From Inhella inkyongensis (GTDB lineage: Bacteria > Pseudomonadota > Gammaproteobacteria > Burkholderiales > Burkholderiaceae_C): 64,000 nucleotides of DNA. Below are positions 14,728 to 24,435 of this stretch, in pieces (the first letter of the stretch is position 1; the number at the start of each line of letters is the position of its first letter). The stretch lies in NCBI RefSeq assembly GCF_005952805.1, contig NZ_CP040709.1:3720001-3784000 (forward strand), written 5' to 3'. Under the pieces are notes generated by a model. That model saw nothing but the letters and a program-made list of their open reading frames with translations. It did no database searches and was not told the origin of the DNA. Both the position numbers and the translations under genes were made by a program.

Positions 14728-14907
14728 AGCCAGGCCTGCGCGAACCCCCAGTGATGGCTTCTCACGCCATGGGTTCGCGTTCCGCTGCCGGCGCCGTGCT
14801 GATGCAGTGTTGCCGGCATTTCCGGGCGTTCGCACCGGGCACTTCCATCGGGGGTTCGCGCGGCACGGCAGAATTCCGCCGCTCCCACAAGCACTTGCAA
14901 TGACGGA
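14728..14907 (+). promoter_or_regulatory. CRISPR leader
   Basis: The 180 bp between cas2 and the first repeat. Repeats read toward ATTGAAAC on the plus strand, and the degenerate repeat lies at the far end, so this side is the leader and crRNA promoter side. It is GC-rich and no clear promoter hexamers are visible. Confidence 0.75.
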
Positions 14908-17900
14908 GCACCGCCCGCCTTCACCGGCGGGCGCGGATTGAAACGGCGTGGGCCTATGGCACGGTCCCGCAATCTGGGCACCGCCCGCCTTCACCGGCGG
15001 GCGCGGATTGAAACGCCCTGGCCGGCGCGACGATCCCGCCCGGCCTTGCACCGCCCGCCTTCACCGGCGGGCGCGGATTGAAACTTGGCTTGACGCTTAC
15101 AGTTTGTCGCGAGTTGCGGCACCGCCCGCCTTCACCGGCGGGCGCGGATTGAAACATGTGCGGCCTTTCATGCCACGGGAACGCCGCCCGCACCGCCCGC
15201 CTTCACCGGCGGGCGCGGATTGAAACGTCAGTCTCACGCAGCCAATCGACACCACCAATGCGCACCGCCCGCCTTCACCGGCGGGCGCGGATTGAAACAT
15301 CGAATGGGATTTGAGGCATGGCCGCGCGTGGCGGCACCGCCCGCCTTCACCGGCGGGCGCGGATTGAAACCTGTTGAGCCGCGCTCAGGGTCGGGGGCTG
15401 TGGTGCACCGCCCGCCTTCACCGGCGGGCGCGGATTGAAACGTTGAAGTGGTGAACAACGCCGCCAGCGGCACGGCACCGCCCGCCTTCACCGGCGGGCG
15501 CGGATTGAAACCGCGTGGCCGAGCCGCATCACGATGGGACGCCGCGCACCGCCCGCCTTCACCGGCGGGCGCGGATTGAAACTGGCTAGGATTGAGGCGG
15601 TAGGCGCTAGCTTCGGCACCGCCCGCCTTCACCGGCGGGCGCGGATTGAAACATCGAAAAGCCGAATCAATTGAGCCATAGCCCAGCACCGCCCGCCTTC
15701 ACCGGCGGGCGCGGATTGAAACCACCATCAAAGGCTCTGCGGGCCGGCTGATCGGATGCACCGCCCGCCTTCACCGGCGGGCGCGGATTGAAACCTCATG
15801 GCGCCCAGGCCTCCGACAGATCCGGCACGCACCGCCCGCCTTCACCGGCGGGCGCGGATTGAAACCCGGCGCTCTTCGACGGTCTGCACGCCCACAACCT
15901 GCACCGCCCGCCTTCACCGGCGGGCGCGGATTGAAACAAGATCCCCCCGGTGATGTTGTCCACGAACTGGAACGCACCGCCCGCCTTCACCGGCGGGCGC
16001 GGATTGAAACGCCTGCTCGATGCCGAGCACTTGAGCGCCGCCGACGCACCGCCCGCCTTCACCGGCGGGCGCGGATTGAAACGTTTGATGTGGTGGACAA
16101 CAGCAACCGCAGCAGCGCACCGCCCGCCTTCACCGGCGGGCGCGGATTGAAACAGCGCAGGCAAGCGCATGCACCGGATCACCCGCAGCACCGCCCGCCT
16201 TCACCGGCGGGCGCGGATTGAAACTCGATCTGGGCATCGGTGAGCTTTTGACGTCCTGAGCACCGCCCGCCTTCACCGGCGGGCGCGGATTGAAACCGCA
16301 CGCCCTCCGGCGTCTGGCTGCACAGCACGGCACCGCCCGCCTTCACCGGCGGGCGCGGATTGAAACGTCTGCGTCGACGACTGTTTGTAATGGCGGCTGC
16401 GCACCGCCCGCCTTCACCGGCGGGCGCGGATTGAAACGGCCAGATGCTGGCCGATCTCGGGGGGCCAACGGGCACCGCCCGCCTTCACCGGCGGGCGCGG
16501 ATTGAAACTTCGCGTTCCGTGTCGCCATCGATAACTGAGGCCCGCACCGCCCGCCTTCACCGGCGGGCGCGGATTGAAACACGGAGTGCGGGCGCGCTCA
16601 AACGCCACCTCCACGCACCGCCCGCCTTCACCGGCGGGCGCGGATTGAAACATTGTGCCAACACGCGCCGGCATCCTGGGCGGCGCACCGCCCGCCTTCA
16701 CCGGCGGGCGCGGATTGAAACAACGGCACCGCCATTGCCAACCTGGCCGACAACGCGCACCGCCCGCCTTCACCGGCGGGCGCGGATTGAAACCAGCCCA
16801 TCTAGTGCCTCACTTTCGGGCCAGCAGGCACCGCCCGCCTTCACCGGCGGGCGCGGATTGAAACATGCCTTCGGGCGTGCGCGCCGCGCTCGAAAAAGGC
16901 ACCGCCCGCCTTCACCGGCGGGCGCGGATTGAAACTGTGATGCTGGCGCGGGACAAGGCGATCCGGGCCGCACCGCCCGCCTTCACCGGCGGGCGCGGAT
17001 TGAAACAAGGACGCCCGCGACAAGCTCAAAAGCGGCCTGCGCACCGCCCGCCTTCACCGGCGGGCGCGGATTGAAACCTGCAGGGGCGCCGCAAAGCGCT
17101 CGGCCAGCTCAGCACCGCCCGCCTTCACCGGCGGGCGCGGATTGAAACGGGTGGCCGGGAATCCGTACTGGCTGACCCTGGAGCACCGCCCGCCTTCACC
17201 GGCGGGCGCGGATTGAAACTGACATGGTGAAAGCCCGCCAACTGATCGCCAAGACGCACCGCCCGCCTTCACCGGCGGGCGCGGATTGAAACTGCCAGCA
17301 GCTGGAGCACGTGGCTTTGCCGTGCGAGCACCGCCCGCCTTCACCGGCGGGCGCGGATTGAAACTTCATTGCCGGAGCGGGGATGTACTCAGCCCCGGCA
17401 CCGCCCGCCTTCACCGGCGGGCGCGGATTGAAACTGGGAGGGAGCCATGCCGCACATCACCGCAGCCTTGCACCGCCCGCCTTCACCGGCGGGCGCGGAT
17501 TGAAACGGCGGTGATGCTGGCCAGCCGTGCGGTGGCCAAGCACCGCCCGCCTTCACCGGCGGGCGCGGATTGAAACGGCCTGCCCCCGGGCACCGTCGAA
17601 ATCGTCGGCGCACCGCCCGCCTTCACCGGCGGGCGCGGATTGAAACATCCGCTGGTCTTGGCGCCGCTACTCCTGCGGCGGCACCGCCCGCCTTCACCGG
17701 CGGGCGCGGATTGAAACTGATCGCTCAATGCGCTTGCGCTCGGCTTCAGTAGGCACCGCCCGCCTTCACCGGCGGGCGCGGATTGAAACTTCCATCAAGG
17801 CCTCGCTCTTGCTGATCCAGCTCGCACCGCCCGCCTTCACCGGCGGGCGCGGATTGAAACGCTGGGTCGCTCGCTTGAGGACTTGAAGCGCAAGCACCGC

Positions 17901-18356
17901 CCGCCTTCACCGGCGGGCGCGGATTGAAACCAGTGGTGAGGGCCGGGCAATGATCATCTTTCACGCACCGCCCGCCTTCACCGGCGGGCGCGGATTGAAA
18001 CACGCACGAGCTGCAGGCGGTGCAGTGGATCGAAGCACCGCCCGCCTTCACCGGCGGGCGCGGATTGAAACTTCGTTCAGCAGGCCAGCGCGGCCGGCGA
18101 TGACGCGCACCGCCCGCCTTCACCGGCGGGCGCGGATTGAAACTTTGGGTAACTGCCCTACGGGGTTGCCTGATCAGGCACCGCCCGCCTTCACCGGCGG
18201 GCGCGGATTGAAACCTGGAGGCCGGCAGCATGAGCGGCATTCGGCCCGGCACCGCCCGCCTTCACCGGCGGGCGCGGATTGAAACTTGGCATCGGTGGGC
18301 GGCAGGCCCACCAAGCCGCCGCACCGCCCGCCTTCACCGGCGGGCGCGGATGAAAC
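14908..18356 (+). CRISPR. type I-C CRISPR array, 49 repeats and 48 spacers
   Basis: A 37-nt repeat runs GCACCGCCCGCC - TTCACC - GGCGGGCGCGG - ATTGAAAC. The 8-bp stem pairs repeat positions 5-12 with 19-26 around a 6-nt loop, and the 3' end is the standard I-C handle. I counted 49 repeat starts, from 14908 to 18321, at 70-73 nt steps, so spacers are 33-36 nt. The first 48 repeats appear identical. The last (18321-18356) lacks one T of the handle (GGATGAAAC), which marks the old, trailer end. The array follows cas2 directly and shows no visible duplicated spacer. Confidence 0.99.
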
Positions 18357-18425
18357 GGATCTTGGCCACTGACGCCAAGAGCCCCAGCCTCGCAACTCCA
18401 TCTCGTATTCGACGAGCTCCCACCT

Positions 18426-19226
18426 TCACGGCCGCACTCCCCGCACCGCCGTCGCCCGCGCTCGCACGGTGATGGCGCCGCCGCTGTCCTGCAGCCGCTG
18501 CCGCACCCGGGCCTGCAACTCGCCGCGTGTGGCCTCACTCATGGCGTCGAACATCGGCCGCAGGGTGTTGCTGGCGGCGGCGCTGTGCCAGTAGTCGTCG
18601 AAGTGCGCAAATTGGCGCTGGACCTCGATGGTGCGGACCTGCACTTGCTGCAATCCGGCCTGCTGCCACAGCGCGGCCGAGGCCTCGGGGCGGCTGATGG
18701 CGGCGCTCGGCGGCAGGCGCGGGGGCAGCCCCATCTGCTTCATCTCGGCGCCGATGTCGGCCAAGGGAAAGCCACCGTTCAAAAGGTCCCAGTGGTAGGC
18801 GGCCAGGGTGCCGCCCGGGCGCACTGCGCGCACCATCTCGGCCAAGCCGGCAGCAGGGTCGGGCACGAAGAACAGCACCAGGGCCATCAACGCGCCGTCG
18901 GCGCTGGCATCGGGCACGGGCAGGCGCTCGGCCTCGGCCCGCGCCCAGTGCACGGGCTGCCCGGGCGCGACGCGCTGGCGGGCGTAGTCCAGCTGGCCAG
19001 CGGAAGGGTCGAAGGCGCGCACCGAGGCGGGCTGGGTACGCGTCAGCAGCAGTTCAGTGAAGGCCCCATTGCCGCAGCCAATGTCCAGCCAGTGCTGCGC
19101 GGGAGCTGGAGCCAACCAGTCCAGAAACTGCTCACCGGCCAGCCGGCTCCAGTGGCCCATCAGGCGCTCGTAGGCGGCGCCGTCATCGAACTGGATGGGA
19201 GGTGGGTCGCGCAGGGGGTCGATCAT
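18426..19226 (-). CDS. class I SAM-dependent methyltransferase
   Basis: A 266-residue methyltransferase with SAM-binding motif I LDIGCGNGAF at about residues 47-56. The acidic motif II region AFDPSAGQLDYARQR and post-motif RAVRPGGTLAAYHW fit the UbiE/Methyltransf_11 group. The substrate cannot be told from sequence. The start lies 5 nt after the stop of the PKD protein gene, so they form an operon read toward the CRISPR array, with convergent ends 70 nt apart. The 69-bp gap next to the array shows no feature. Confidence 0.88.
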   Translation of the reverse strand: MIDPLRDPPPIQFDDGAAYERLMGHWSRLAGEQFLDWLAPAPAQHWLDIGCGNGAFTELLLTRTQPASVRAFDPSAGQLDYARQRVAPGQPVHWARAEAERLPVPDASADGALMALVLFFVPDPAAGLAEMVRAVRPGGTLAAYHWDLLNGGFPLADIGAEMKQMGLPPRLPPSAAISRPEASAALWQQAGLQQVQVRTIEVQRQFAHFDDYWHSAAASNTLRPMFDAMSEATRGELQARVRQRLQDSGGAITVRARATAVRGVRP

Positions 19227-19231
19227 GAAAT

Positions 19232-21067
19232 TCAGCGCGGGCGAATGGTCAGCAAGCTGGAGACCGTCTTGCCATTGGCGGTCGCGCGCAGGGTCACGGT
19301 GGTTTGCTTGCGCAGGCTCTTGGCGGTGACGCCGAAGGTGGTCGACTGCTGGCCCTTGGGCACCGTGATGGAAAGCGGCAGGCTGACCAGGCTGGGGTCA
19401 CTGGCGGAGAGGGTCACCGTGGTGCCCGCCGTCGACGAAAGCTGCAAGGTCGCCGTGGTGCTGGTGTTTTGCACGATGTTGCTGCTCGCCAAGCTCAATT
19501 GGGTGGGTTGGGCCGGCGCCAAGGTGGAGGTCACGGTGAGTGCGGTCTTGGTCTGGGCGCCCAGGGCGTCCGTGACGGTCAGCTGCACGTTGTAGATGCC
19601 CTCGCCGAACACCAATGCTGGGTTGCTCAGGGTGCTGCTGCGGCCATCGCCAAAGTTCCAGGCATAGCTCAGCGCACCGCCCTCGGGGTCGCTGGAACCG
19701 GCAGCGCTGAACTGCACGCTCAAGGGGGCGATGCCGCTGCTCGGGCTGGCACTGGCCTGGGCCAGCGGGGCCTGGTTGCTGACCCCGCTCTGGGCGTAGC
19801 GCTGGGCCAGCACGGCGGCGCTGCTGCCGCTGGCCGTGGGCACCAGCTGCAGCAGCGCACCGCCGTTGGCGCTGAGTGCCAGGGCCTGTTCGCTATAGCC
19901 CAGCTGCGGAGTCGAGCGCCAGAGCTCGCGGCCCGCGGCGTCCAGACGGGCCAGCACCAGGCGATCCTGCGCGCTGCCGGCCACCAGAGCCGGCGAGTTG
20001 GCCGCCACCATGACGCCGCCATCGGCCAGCCCTTGCAGCAGGCCGGTGCTGGGCACCAGGCCGTCCGCCGAGGTTTCAAAGGGGCGCGACCATTGCACGC
20101 TGCCAGCGGCCGAGATCTTGCTGAGCAGGCTGCCGCTGAGCTGGCCGTTGTTGAGGGTGCCCGAGCCCAGGACCAAGCCGCCTTGACCCTCGAAGGTGGC
20201 GTGCTGTGCCAACTGGCCGAGCGGGAAGCTGAGGCGCCAGAGTTCATTCAAGCTGGCATCGAAGCGCACCACCAGGGTCTGGCCGGCGGCGCCGCCCACC
20301 AGCGCGAACTCTCCGTTGGGGCCGCGCGCGGCGCCGATGCCCAGATCGAAGGGGTAGAGGCGGTCCACCACCAGGCCGCCGCTGGGGCTGAAGGCGCGCA
20401 GCTGGGTGATGCCGGGGCGGTCGTCGCCGATCACCGCGACCTGCCCGTTCGGCCAGACATTGAGCGCACCGGGGCGGTAGTAAAGGGCGTCACGACCGCA
20501 GTCGGCGCTCCACTGGCGTTCGCCCGCACTGCCATAGCGCACCAGCTGGCAGCCCGGTTCGTAGCGTCCGGTCGAAGTGTTCAGGCGCAGCACGCTGAAG
20601 ACCACATAGGCGGCACCATTGGCGTCCGCGGCCACCATGGCCGGCCATTCGCGCGGCACGGTGCGGGCCTCGCGCCACAGCAGTTGGCCGGCGCTGTCAT
20701 AACGCGCCACCAGGGTGCCGGTACGCAGGCCCTGGCTGTCGGTGAGTTCACCCACCACCCAGCTGTTGCCATTGCCGTCGCTGGCATGGGCGCTGACGCG
20801 CCCTTGGTCGCCATTGAACAAGGGGCGGCTCCACACCAGGGTGCGGGCGGCGTTGAATTTGTTCAAGCTGCCGCTGCTGCCCCCGCCCGCACTCACGCTG
20901 TAGACATTGGACTGCGCATCCACCCAGTTGCCGCTGGGGCGGGCGCTGGGGTTGTTGAGGTTCAGAGTCCAGTCGGGCGCGGTCTGGGCCTGGGCCCAAA
21001 GCGGCGCCAGAGCACTCAGAAGTACCAGTCCGCCGCGCAGCGGGGTGAGGGAGAGACGGAAGGACAT
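19232..21067 (-). CDS. secreted PKD-domain protein with predicted beta-propeller
   Basis: A 611-residue exported protein. The chosen ATG (complement of 21065-21067) gives a clear signal peptide, MSFRLSLTPLRGGLVLLSAL with cleavage near AQAQT; a 33-residue upstream extension has no signal character and is rejected. Residues about 30-420 hold repeated W-S-R-P and L-A-R-(Y/F)-D-(S/A) patterns that suggest a beta-propeller. A PKD domain follows (APLSVQFSAAGSSDPEGG, WNFGDG, IYNVQLTVTD), then an Ig-like tail. Probably a cell-surface or secreted binding protein; no catalytic motif is seen. It has an adhesin-like make-up but the role is unknown. Confidence 0.82.
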   Translation of the reverse strand: MSFRLSLTPLRGGLVLLSALAPLWAQAQTAPDWTLNLNNPSARPSGNWVDAQSNVYSVSAGGGSSGSLNKFNAARTLVWSRPLFNGDQGRVSAHASDGNGNSWVVGELTDSQGLRTGTLVARYDSAGQLLWREARTVPREWPAMVAADANGAAYVVFSVLRLNTSTGRYEPGCQLVRYGSAGERQWSADCGRDALYYRPGALNVWPNGQVAVIGDDRPGITQLRAFSPSGGLVVDRLYPFDLGIGAARGPNGEFALVGGAAGQTLVVRFDASLNELWRLSFPLGQLAQHATFEGQGGLVLGSGTLNNGQLSGSLLSKISAAGSVQWSRPFETSADGLVPSTGLLQGLADGGVMVAANSPALVAGSAQDRLVLARLDAAGRELWRSTPQLGYSEQALALSANGGALLQLVPTASGSSAAVLAQRYAQSGVSNQAPLAQASASPSSGIAPLSVQFSAAGSSDPEGGALSYAWNFGDGRSSTLSNPALVFGEGIYNVQLTVTDALGAQTKTALTVTSTLAPAQPTQLSLASSNIVQNTSTTATLQLSSTAGTTVTLSASDPSLVSLPLSITVPKGQQSTTFGVTAKSLRKQTTVTLRATANGKTVSSLLTIRPR

Positions 21068-21531
21068 GGGGGCAGTGATCAGAGGAAGAAGAAGGGGTGA
21101 CTCAGGGGCAGGCCCTGGCCAAGGCGGGGATCTTGCGGGGCTTAGGGCGCAGCTGCCGAGGGTCATCCCCGCGAACGTGGGAGACGCAGAGCGTTGCTCA
21201 TTGCAAGTTCAGCTGGCTCACCGCCAGGGTGGGTCTGGTCGTGCGAGGCGGGTTCATGGGGGGACTCTCAGGCCACAGCGGAGCTGCAACGCCGGCGATG
21301 CTAGGCAATCTGGCGTGGCGGCTCCAGTGCGGAAGGGACGAATCACCCTTTCAGCGGTGCCAACGCCATGCACAGCCGATCGAATGGGGCAACGCACGAG
21401 CCAAAGAGCGTGGAGAGGAGTCTTCTGGCGCTGCGTTGCCTACACAAAAGGGCAAAGGCTCCTAGGCCAACTCCCTAGGCAATGCCACGGAGCCGCCTCG
21501 CAGAATTGCAGCGTGACTGGCGGGAGGTTCC
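21068..21531. other. intergenic region between the divergent PKD gene and fadD
   Basis: A 464-bp gap between divergent genes. It contains no convincing gene; frames that cross it have no ribosome site. It holds one palindromic repeat-like element (21159-21187), two CCTAGG palindromes near 21460-21477, and the GGGAGG ribosome site of fadD (21522-21527). Promoters for both neighbours must lie here, but no clear hexamers stand out. Confidence 0.6.
21159..21187. repeat. lone REP-like palindrome (resembles a type I-E CRISPR repeat)
   Basis: GTCATCCCCGCGAACGTGGG at 21162-21181 forms a short imperfect stem around GCGAAC. It resembles both the common TCATCCCCGCGAA-type REP elements and the core of type I-E CRISPR repeats. 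There is one copy only, with no spacer periodicity or cas genes of that type, so a REP remnant is the simpler reading. Confidence 0.4.
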
Positions 21532-23208
21532 GTGGACAAGACCTGGCTCAAACATTACTCACCTGGCGTTCCGGCTGAAATTGATGCCGGGCGCTATGGC
21601 AATTTGATCGATCTGATCGAGACCGCGTTCAAGAACCACGCGACCAAGCCGGCCTACAAGATGATGGGCGCGAGCAAGAGCTTTGCGCAGATCGATGAGG
21701 CCTCGAAAGCGCTGGCGGCCTATCTGCAGAGCCTCGGCCTGGCCCCGGGCGACCGCGTGGCGCTGATGATGCCCAATGTCTTCCAGTACCCGGTGGCCAT
21801 GGCCGCCGTGTTGCGCGCGGGCTTTGTGGCGGTGAATGTGAACCCGCTCTACACGCCGCGCGAGCTGGAGCATCAGCTCAAGGACAGTGGAGCCAAGGCC
21901 ATCGTCATCGTCGAGAACTTCCTGCCCACGCTGAAGGAAGTGTTCGACAAAGTGCCCACCCAGCATGTGGTGCTGGCGGCCATCGGCGACATGTTTGGCT
22001 TCCTCAAGGGCAGCCTGATCAACTATGTGGTGCGCAAGAAGAACCAGATCCAGGCCCTGCAGCTGCCGGGCATGGTGCGCTTCAACGAGGCCCTGTCGCA
22101 CGGTCGCTCGCTGCCCTACACGCGGCCCGAGGTGCGCGGCGATGACATCGCGCTGCTGCAATACACCGGCGGCACCACCGGCGTGAGCAAGGGCGCGGTG
22201 CTGCTGCATCGCAATGTGGTGGCCAATGTGCTGCAGTGCGAGGCTTGGTATCAGCCGGCGCTGCAAAAGGTCGCGGCCGGTGAGTCGGTGCATACGGTGT
22301 GCGCGCTGCCGCTCTATCACATCTTCGGCTTCACCGCGAACCTGATGCTGTCGATGCACATGGGTGGGGTGAACGTCCTGATCCCGAACCCGCGCGACAT
22401 CCCGGCGGTGTTCAAGGAGCTGAGCCAACACAAGATCCACAGCTTCCCGGCGGTGAACACCTTGTTCAACGCCATGGCCAACCATGCCGATTTCAACAGC
22501 GTGGACTGGAGCCATCTGGTGATCTGCGTGGGCGGCGGCATGGCGGTGCAGCAGGCCACGGCCAAGCTGTGGCTGGAAAAGACGGGCTGCCCGATCTGCG
22601 AAGGCTATGGCCTGTCTGAGACCGCGCCCGTGGCCACCTGCAACCCCACCGACAGCACGGCCTACACCGGCACCATCGGCCTGCCCGTGCCCAGCACCGA
22701 GCTCAAGCTGCTGGACGACGAAGGCTTTGAGGTGGCCGCCCCGGGCCCAGGCGAGATCGCCATCAAGGGCCCGCAGGTCATGGCCGGCTATTGGCAGCGC
22801 CCCGACGAAACCGCCAAGGTGATGACGCCCGACGGCTTTTTCCGCACCGGCGATGTGGGCATGGTGGACGAGCGCGGCTTTTTCAAGATCGTGGACCGCA
22901 AGAAGGACATGATCTTGGTCAGCGGCTTCAATGTCTACCCCAATGAGATCGAGGACGTGCTGGCCAGCATGCCCGGCATCCTGGAGTGCGCTGCAGTCGG
23001 TGTGCCCGACGAGAAAGCGGGCGAGGCGGTCAAGGTCGTGATCGTCAAGAAGGACGACTCGATCACCGAGACCCAGGTACGAGCCTATTGCGAGGCCAAT
23101 CTGACCGGCTACAAGCGGCCCAAGGTGGTGGAGTTCCGCTCCGAGTTGCCGAAGACGCCGGTGGGCAAGATCCTCAGACGCGAGTTGCGCGACAAGCCCA
23201 AGGCGTAA
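21532..23208 (+). CDS. fadD: long-chain fatty acid-CoA ligase
   Basis: A 558-residue AMP-forming ligase that activates long-chain fatty acids for beta-oxidation or lipid synthesis. The P-loop motif YTGGTTGVSKGA lies near residues 211-222, the A5 motif GYGLSET near 358-364, and the C-terminal KDMILVSGFNVYPNEIED near 458-475. PKTPVGKILRRELR holds the catalytic Lys. The length matches FadD (561 in E. coli). The start is a GTG behind GGGAGG. Confidence 0.95.
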   Translation: MDKTWLKHYSPGVPAEIDAGRYGNLIDLIETAFKNHATKPAYKMMGASKSFAQIDEASKALAAYLQSLGLAPGDRVALMMPNVFQYPVAMAAVLRAGFVAVNVNPLYTPRELEHQLKDSGAKAIVIVENFLPTLKEVFDKVPTQHVVLAAIGDMFGFLKGSLINYVVRKKNQIQALQLPGMVRFNEALSHGRSLPYTRPEVRGDDIALLQYTGGTTGVSKGAVLLHRNVVANVLQCEAWYQPALQKVAAGESVHTVCALPLYHIFGFTANLMLSMHMGGVNVLIPNPRDIPAVFKELSQHKIHSFPAVNTLFNAMANHADFNSVDWSHLVICVGGGMAVQQATAKLWLEKTGCPICEGYGLSETAPVATCNPTDSTAYTGTIGLPVPSTELKLLDDEGFEVAAPGPGEIAIKGPQVMAGYWQRPDETAKVMTPDGFFRTGDVGMVDERGFFKIVDRKKDMILVSGFNVYPNEIEDVLASMPGILECAAVGVPDEKAGEAVKVVIVKKDDSITETQVRAYCEANLTGYKRPKVVEFRSELPKTPVGKILRRELRDKPKA

Positions 23209-23256
23209 GAGGCTGTCGTGCTGGGGGCGTGCCTGCAGCCCTCTGCGCGATGATGC

Positions 23257-23283
23257 AAGGCCGGCCTGTAGGCCGGCCTTTTT
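23257..23283 (+). terminator. rho-independent terminator after fadD
   Basis: A perfect 10-bp stem AAGGCCGGCC / GGCCGGCCTT (23257-23266, 23271-23280) with loop TGTA, running into a TTTTT tract. It lies only 10 nt before the rsmE start, so rsmE must have its own signal or rely on read-through. Confidence 0.9.
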
Positions 23284-23292
23284 ACTTTCACC

Positions 23293-24015
23293 ATGAACGC
23301 CCGCTTTTTTGTTGACCTGCCTTTAGGACCTGCCGGCCAGGAACTCGATCTGCCCGCCGGCGCCGCCCGCCATGTACAGGTGCTGCGCGCCCAACCCGGC
23401 GATGTGCTGACCTTGTTTGACGGTCGGGCGGACCTGGCTTGGCAGGCCGAGGTGCTGCTGATGGGCCGCGCCCAGGTGCGTGTGCGCCTGCTGAGCTTTC
23501 AGGCCATCGAGCGCGAACTGCCGCGACCGCTGCATCTGGCGCTGGTGATGCCGGCCAATGACCGCATGGACTTTCTGGTGGAGAAAGCCACCGAACTGGG
23601 CGTGACCTCCATCCAACCCCTGATGAGCGAGCGCTCGGTGCTGCGCCTGAGTGGCGAGCGCGCCGAGAAAAAGCGCGCTCATTGGCAGGGCGTGGCGCAG
23701 GCCGCCGCCGAGCAATGCGGGCGGGTGCGGGTGCCGTCGATTGCGGCGGTTCAAGCCCTGTCCGCCTGGCTCAACAGCTTGGGGCCGGCCGAGGGTTCGC
23801 TGCGCCGACTGCTGCTCAGCCCCCAGGCCCAGGGCCTGCAAGCGGCCGAGGGGGCCGAAGGCGTGCTCAGCCTCTCTGGGCCTGAGGGCGGCCTGAGCCC
23901 GGCCGAAGAGGCGCTCGCGCAGGCGGCGGGCTTCGCCCCCATCGGCCTGGGTCCGCGCATCCTGCGCGCAGACACCGCGCCACTGGCCTTACTCGCTTGG
24001 TGGGGTCTGCGCTGA
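23293..24015 (+). CDS. rsmE: 16S rRNA (uracil-1498 N3)-methyltransferase
   Basis: A 240-residue SPOUT-class enzyme that methylates U1498 of 16S rRNA. Typical segments are RHVQVLRAQPGD (PUA-like N-terminal domain), MDFLVEKATELGVTSIQPLM near residues 94-113, and the C-terminal knot region GPEGGLSPAE and LGPRILRADTA that binds SAM. The length is normal. Its 3' end overlaps the convergent gene at 23989-24435 by 27 bp. No good Shine-Dalgarno sequence precedes the ATG. Confidence 0.95.
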   Translation: MNARFFVDLPLGPAGQELDLPAGAARHVQVLRAQPGDVLTLFDGRADLAWQAEVLLMGRAQVRVRLLSFQAIERELPRPLHLALVMPANDRMDFLVEKATELGVTSIQPLMSERSVLRLSGERAEKKRAHWQGVAQAAAEQCGRVRVPSIAAVQALSAWLNSLGPAEGSLRRLLLSPQAQGLQAAEGAEGVLSLSGPEGGLSPAEEALAQAAGFAPIGLGPRILRADTAPLALLAWWGLR

Positions 24016-24435
24016 GGCGACACGCGCCTGCAGCAGGCGCACCACCAGCCAGCCGCTGAGCGGCACCCCCAGCAGGCCGCCGGCCATCATCCAGTGCGGG
24101 TGGGGAATGGCGAGCAGATTGGCGCCAGTGGCCAACCAAATGACGCCGGCCACGCCCAAGCCCACCGAACGGGCGTGAGGCTGGCCGGCCAGACGAAAGC
24201 CAATCCAGGCCCCCGAAGCAGCACCGGCGCACCAGGCCAGCACCACCGAGGCCAAAGCCCCCAGGGGGGCCTTGGCCATTAAAGCCGCCATGACTTGAGG
24301 ATCACGCAGATTGAGGCCATCGGCCGCCGGCAGCGGCCAGACCTTGTGGCCCAAGGTTTCGATCAGGGCAATGATCATCACGGCCGTCATCAGACCGGCA
24401 AGCAGGCCCAGGAGGGCACGGAAGGCGGGTTTCAT
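23989..24435 (-). CDS. small integral membrane protein, function unknown
   Basis: A 148-residue protein with four hydrophobic segments (about residues 6-28, 56-78, 89-108 and 113-134). It resembles widespread uncharacterised membrane proteins with a FRALLGLLAGLM-type first helix. The stop of the RNA methyltransferase upstream overlaps its start as ATGA (24432-24435), so it is the last gene of that minus-strand operon. It overlaps rsmE tail to tail. No function can be given. Confidence 0.75.
   Translation of the reverse strand: MKPAFRALLGLLAGLMTAVMIIALIETLGHKVWPLPAADGLNLRDPQVMAALMAKAPLGALASVVLAWCAGAASGAWIGFRLAGQPHARSVGLGVAGVIWLATGANLLAIPHPHWMMAGGLLGVPLSGWLVVRLLQARVASAQTPPSE

Noticed and set aside
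16160..17600. Extra repeat-like GCACCG starts inside spacers (near 16171 and 17590)
   Set aside because: They extend only six or seven bases into the repeat and do not fit the 70-73-nt spacing; chance similarity.
14945..18320. Self-targeting spacers against genes in this window
   Set aside because: I saw no spacer that obviously matches the window by eye, but a proper alignment was not possible, so nothing is claimed.
14908..18356. Proline/glycine-rich repetitive frames across the array on both strands
   Set aside because: They are the CRISPR repeat read in six frames; there are no ribosome sites, and the 37-nt repeat with unique 33-36-nt spacers explains them fully.
19304..21100. Long plus-strand open frame opposite the PKD protein
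   Set aside because: The minus-strand gene has a signal peptide and PKD motifs; the plus frame has none and is Gly/Ala/His-rich.
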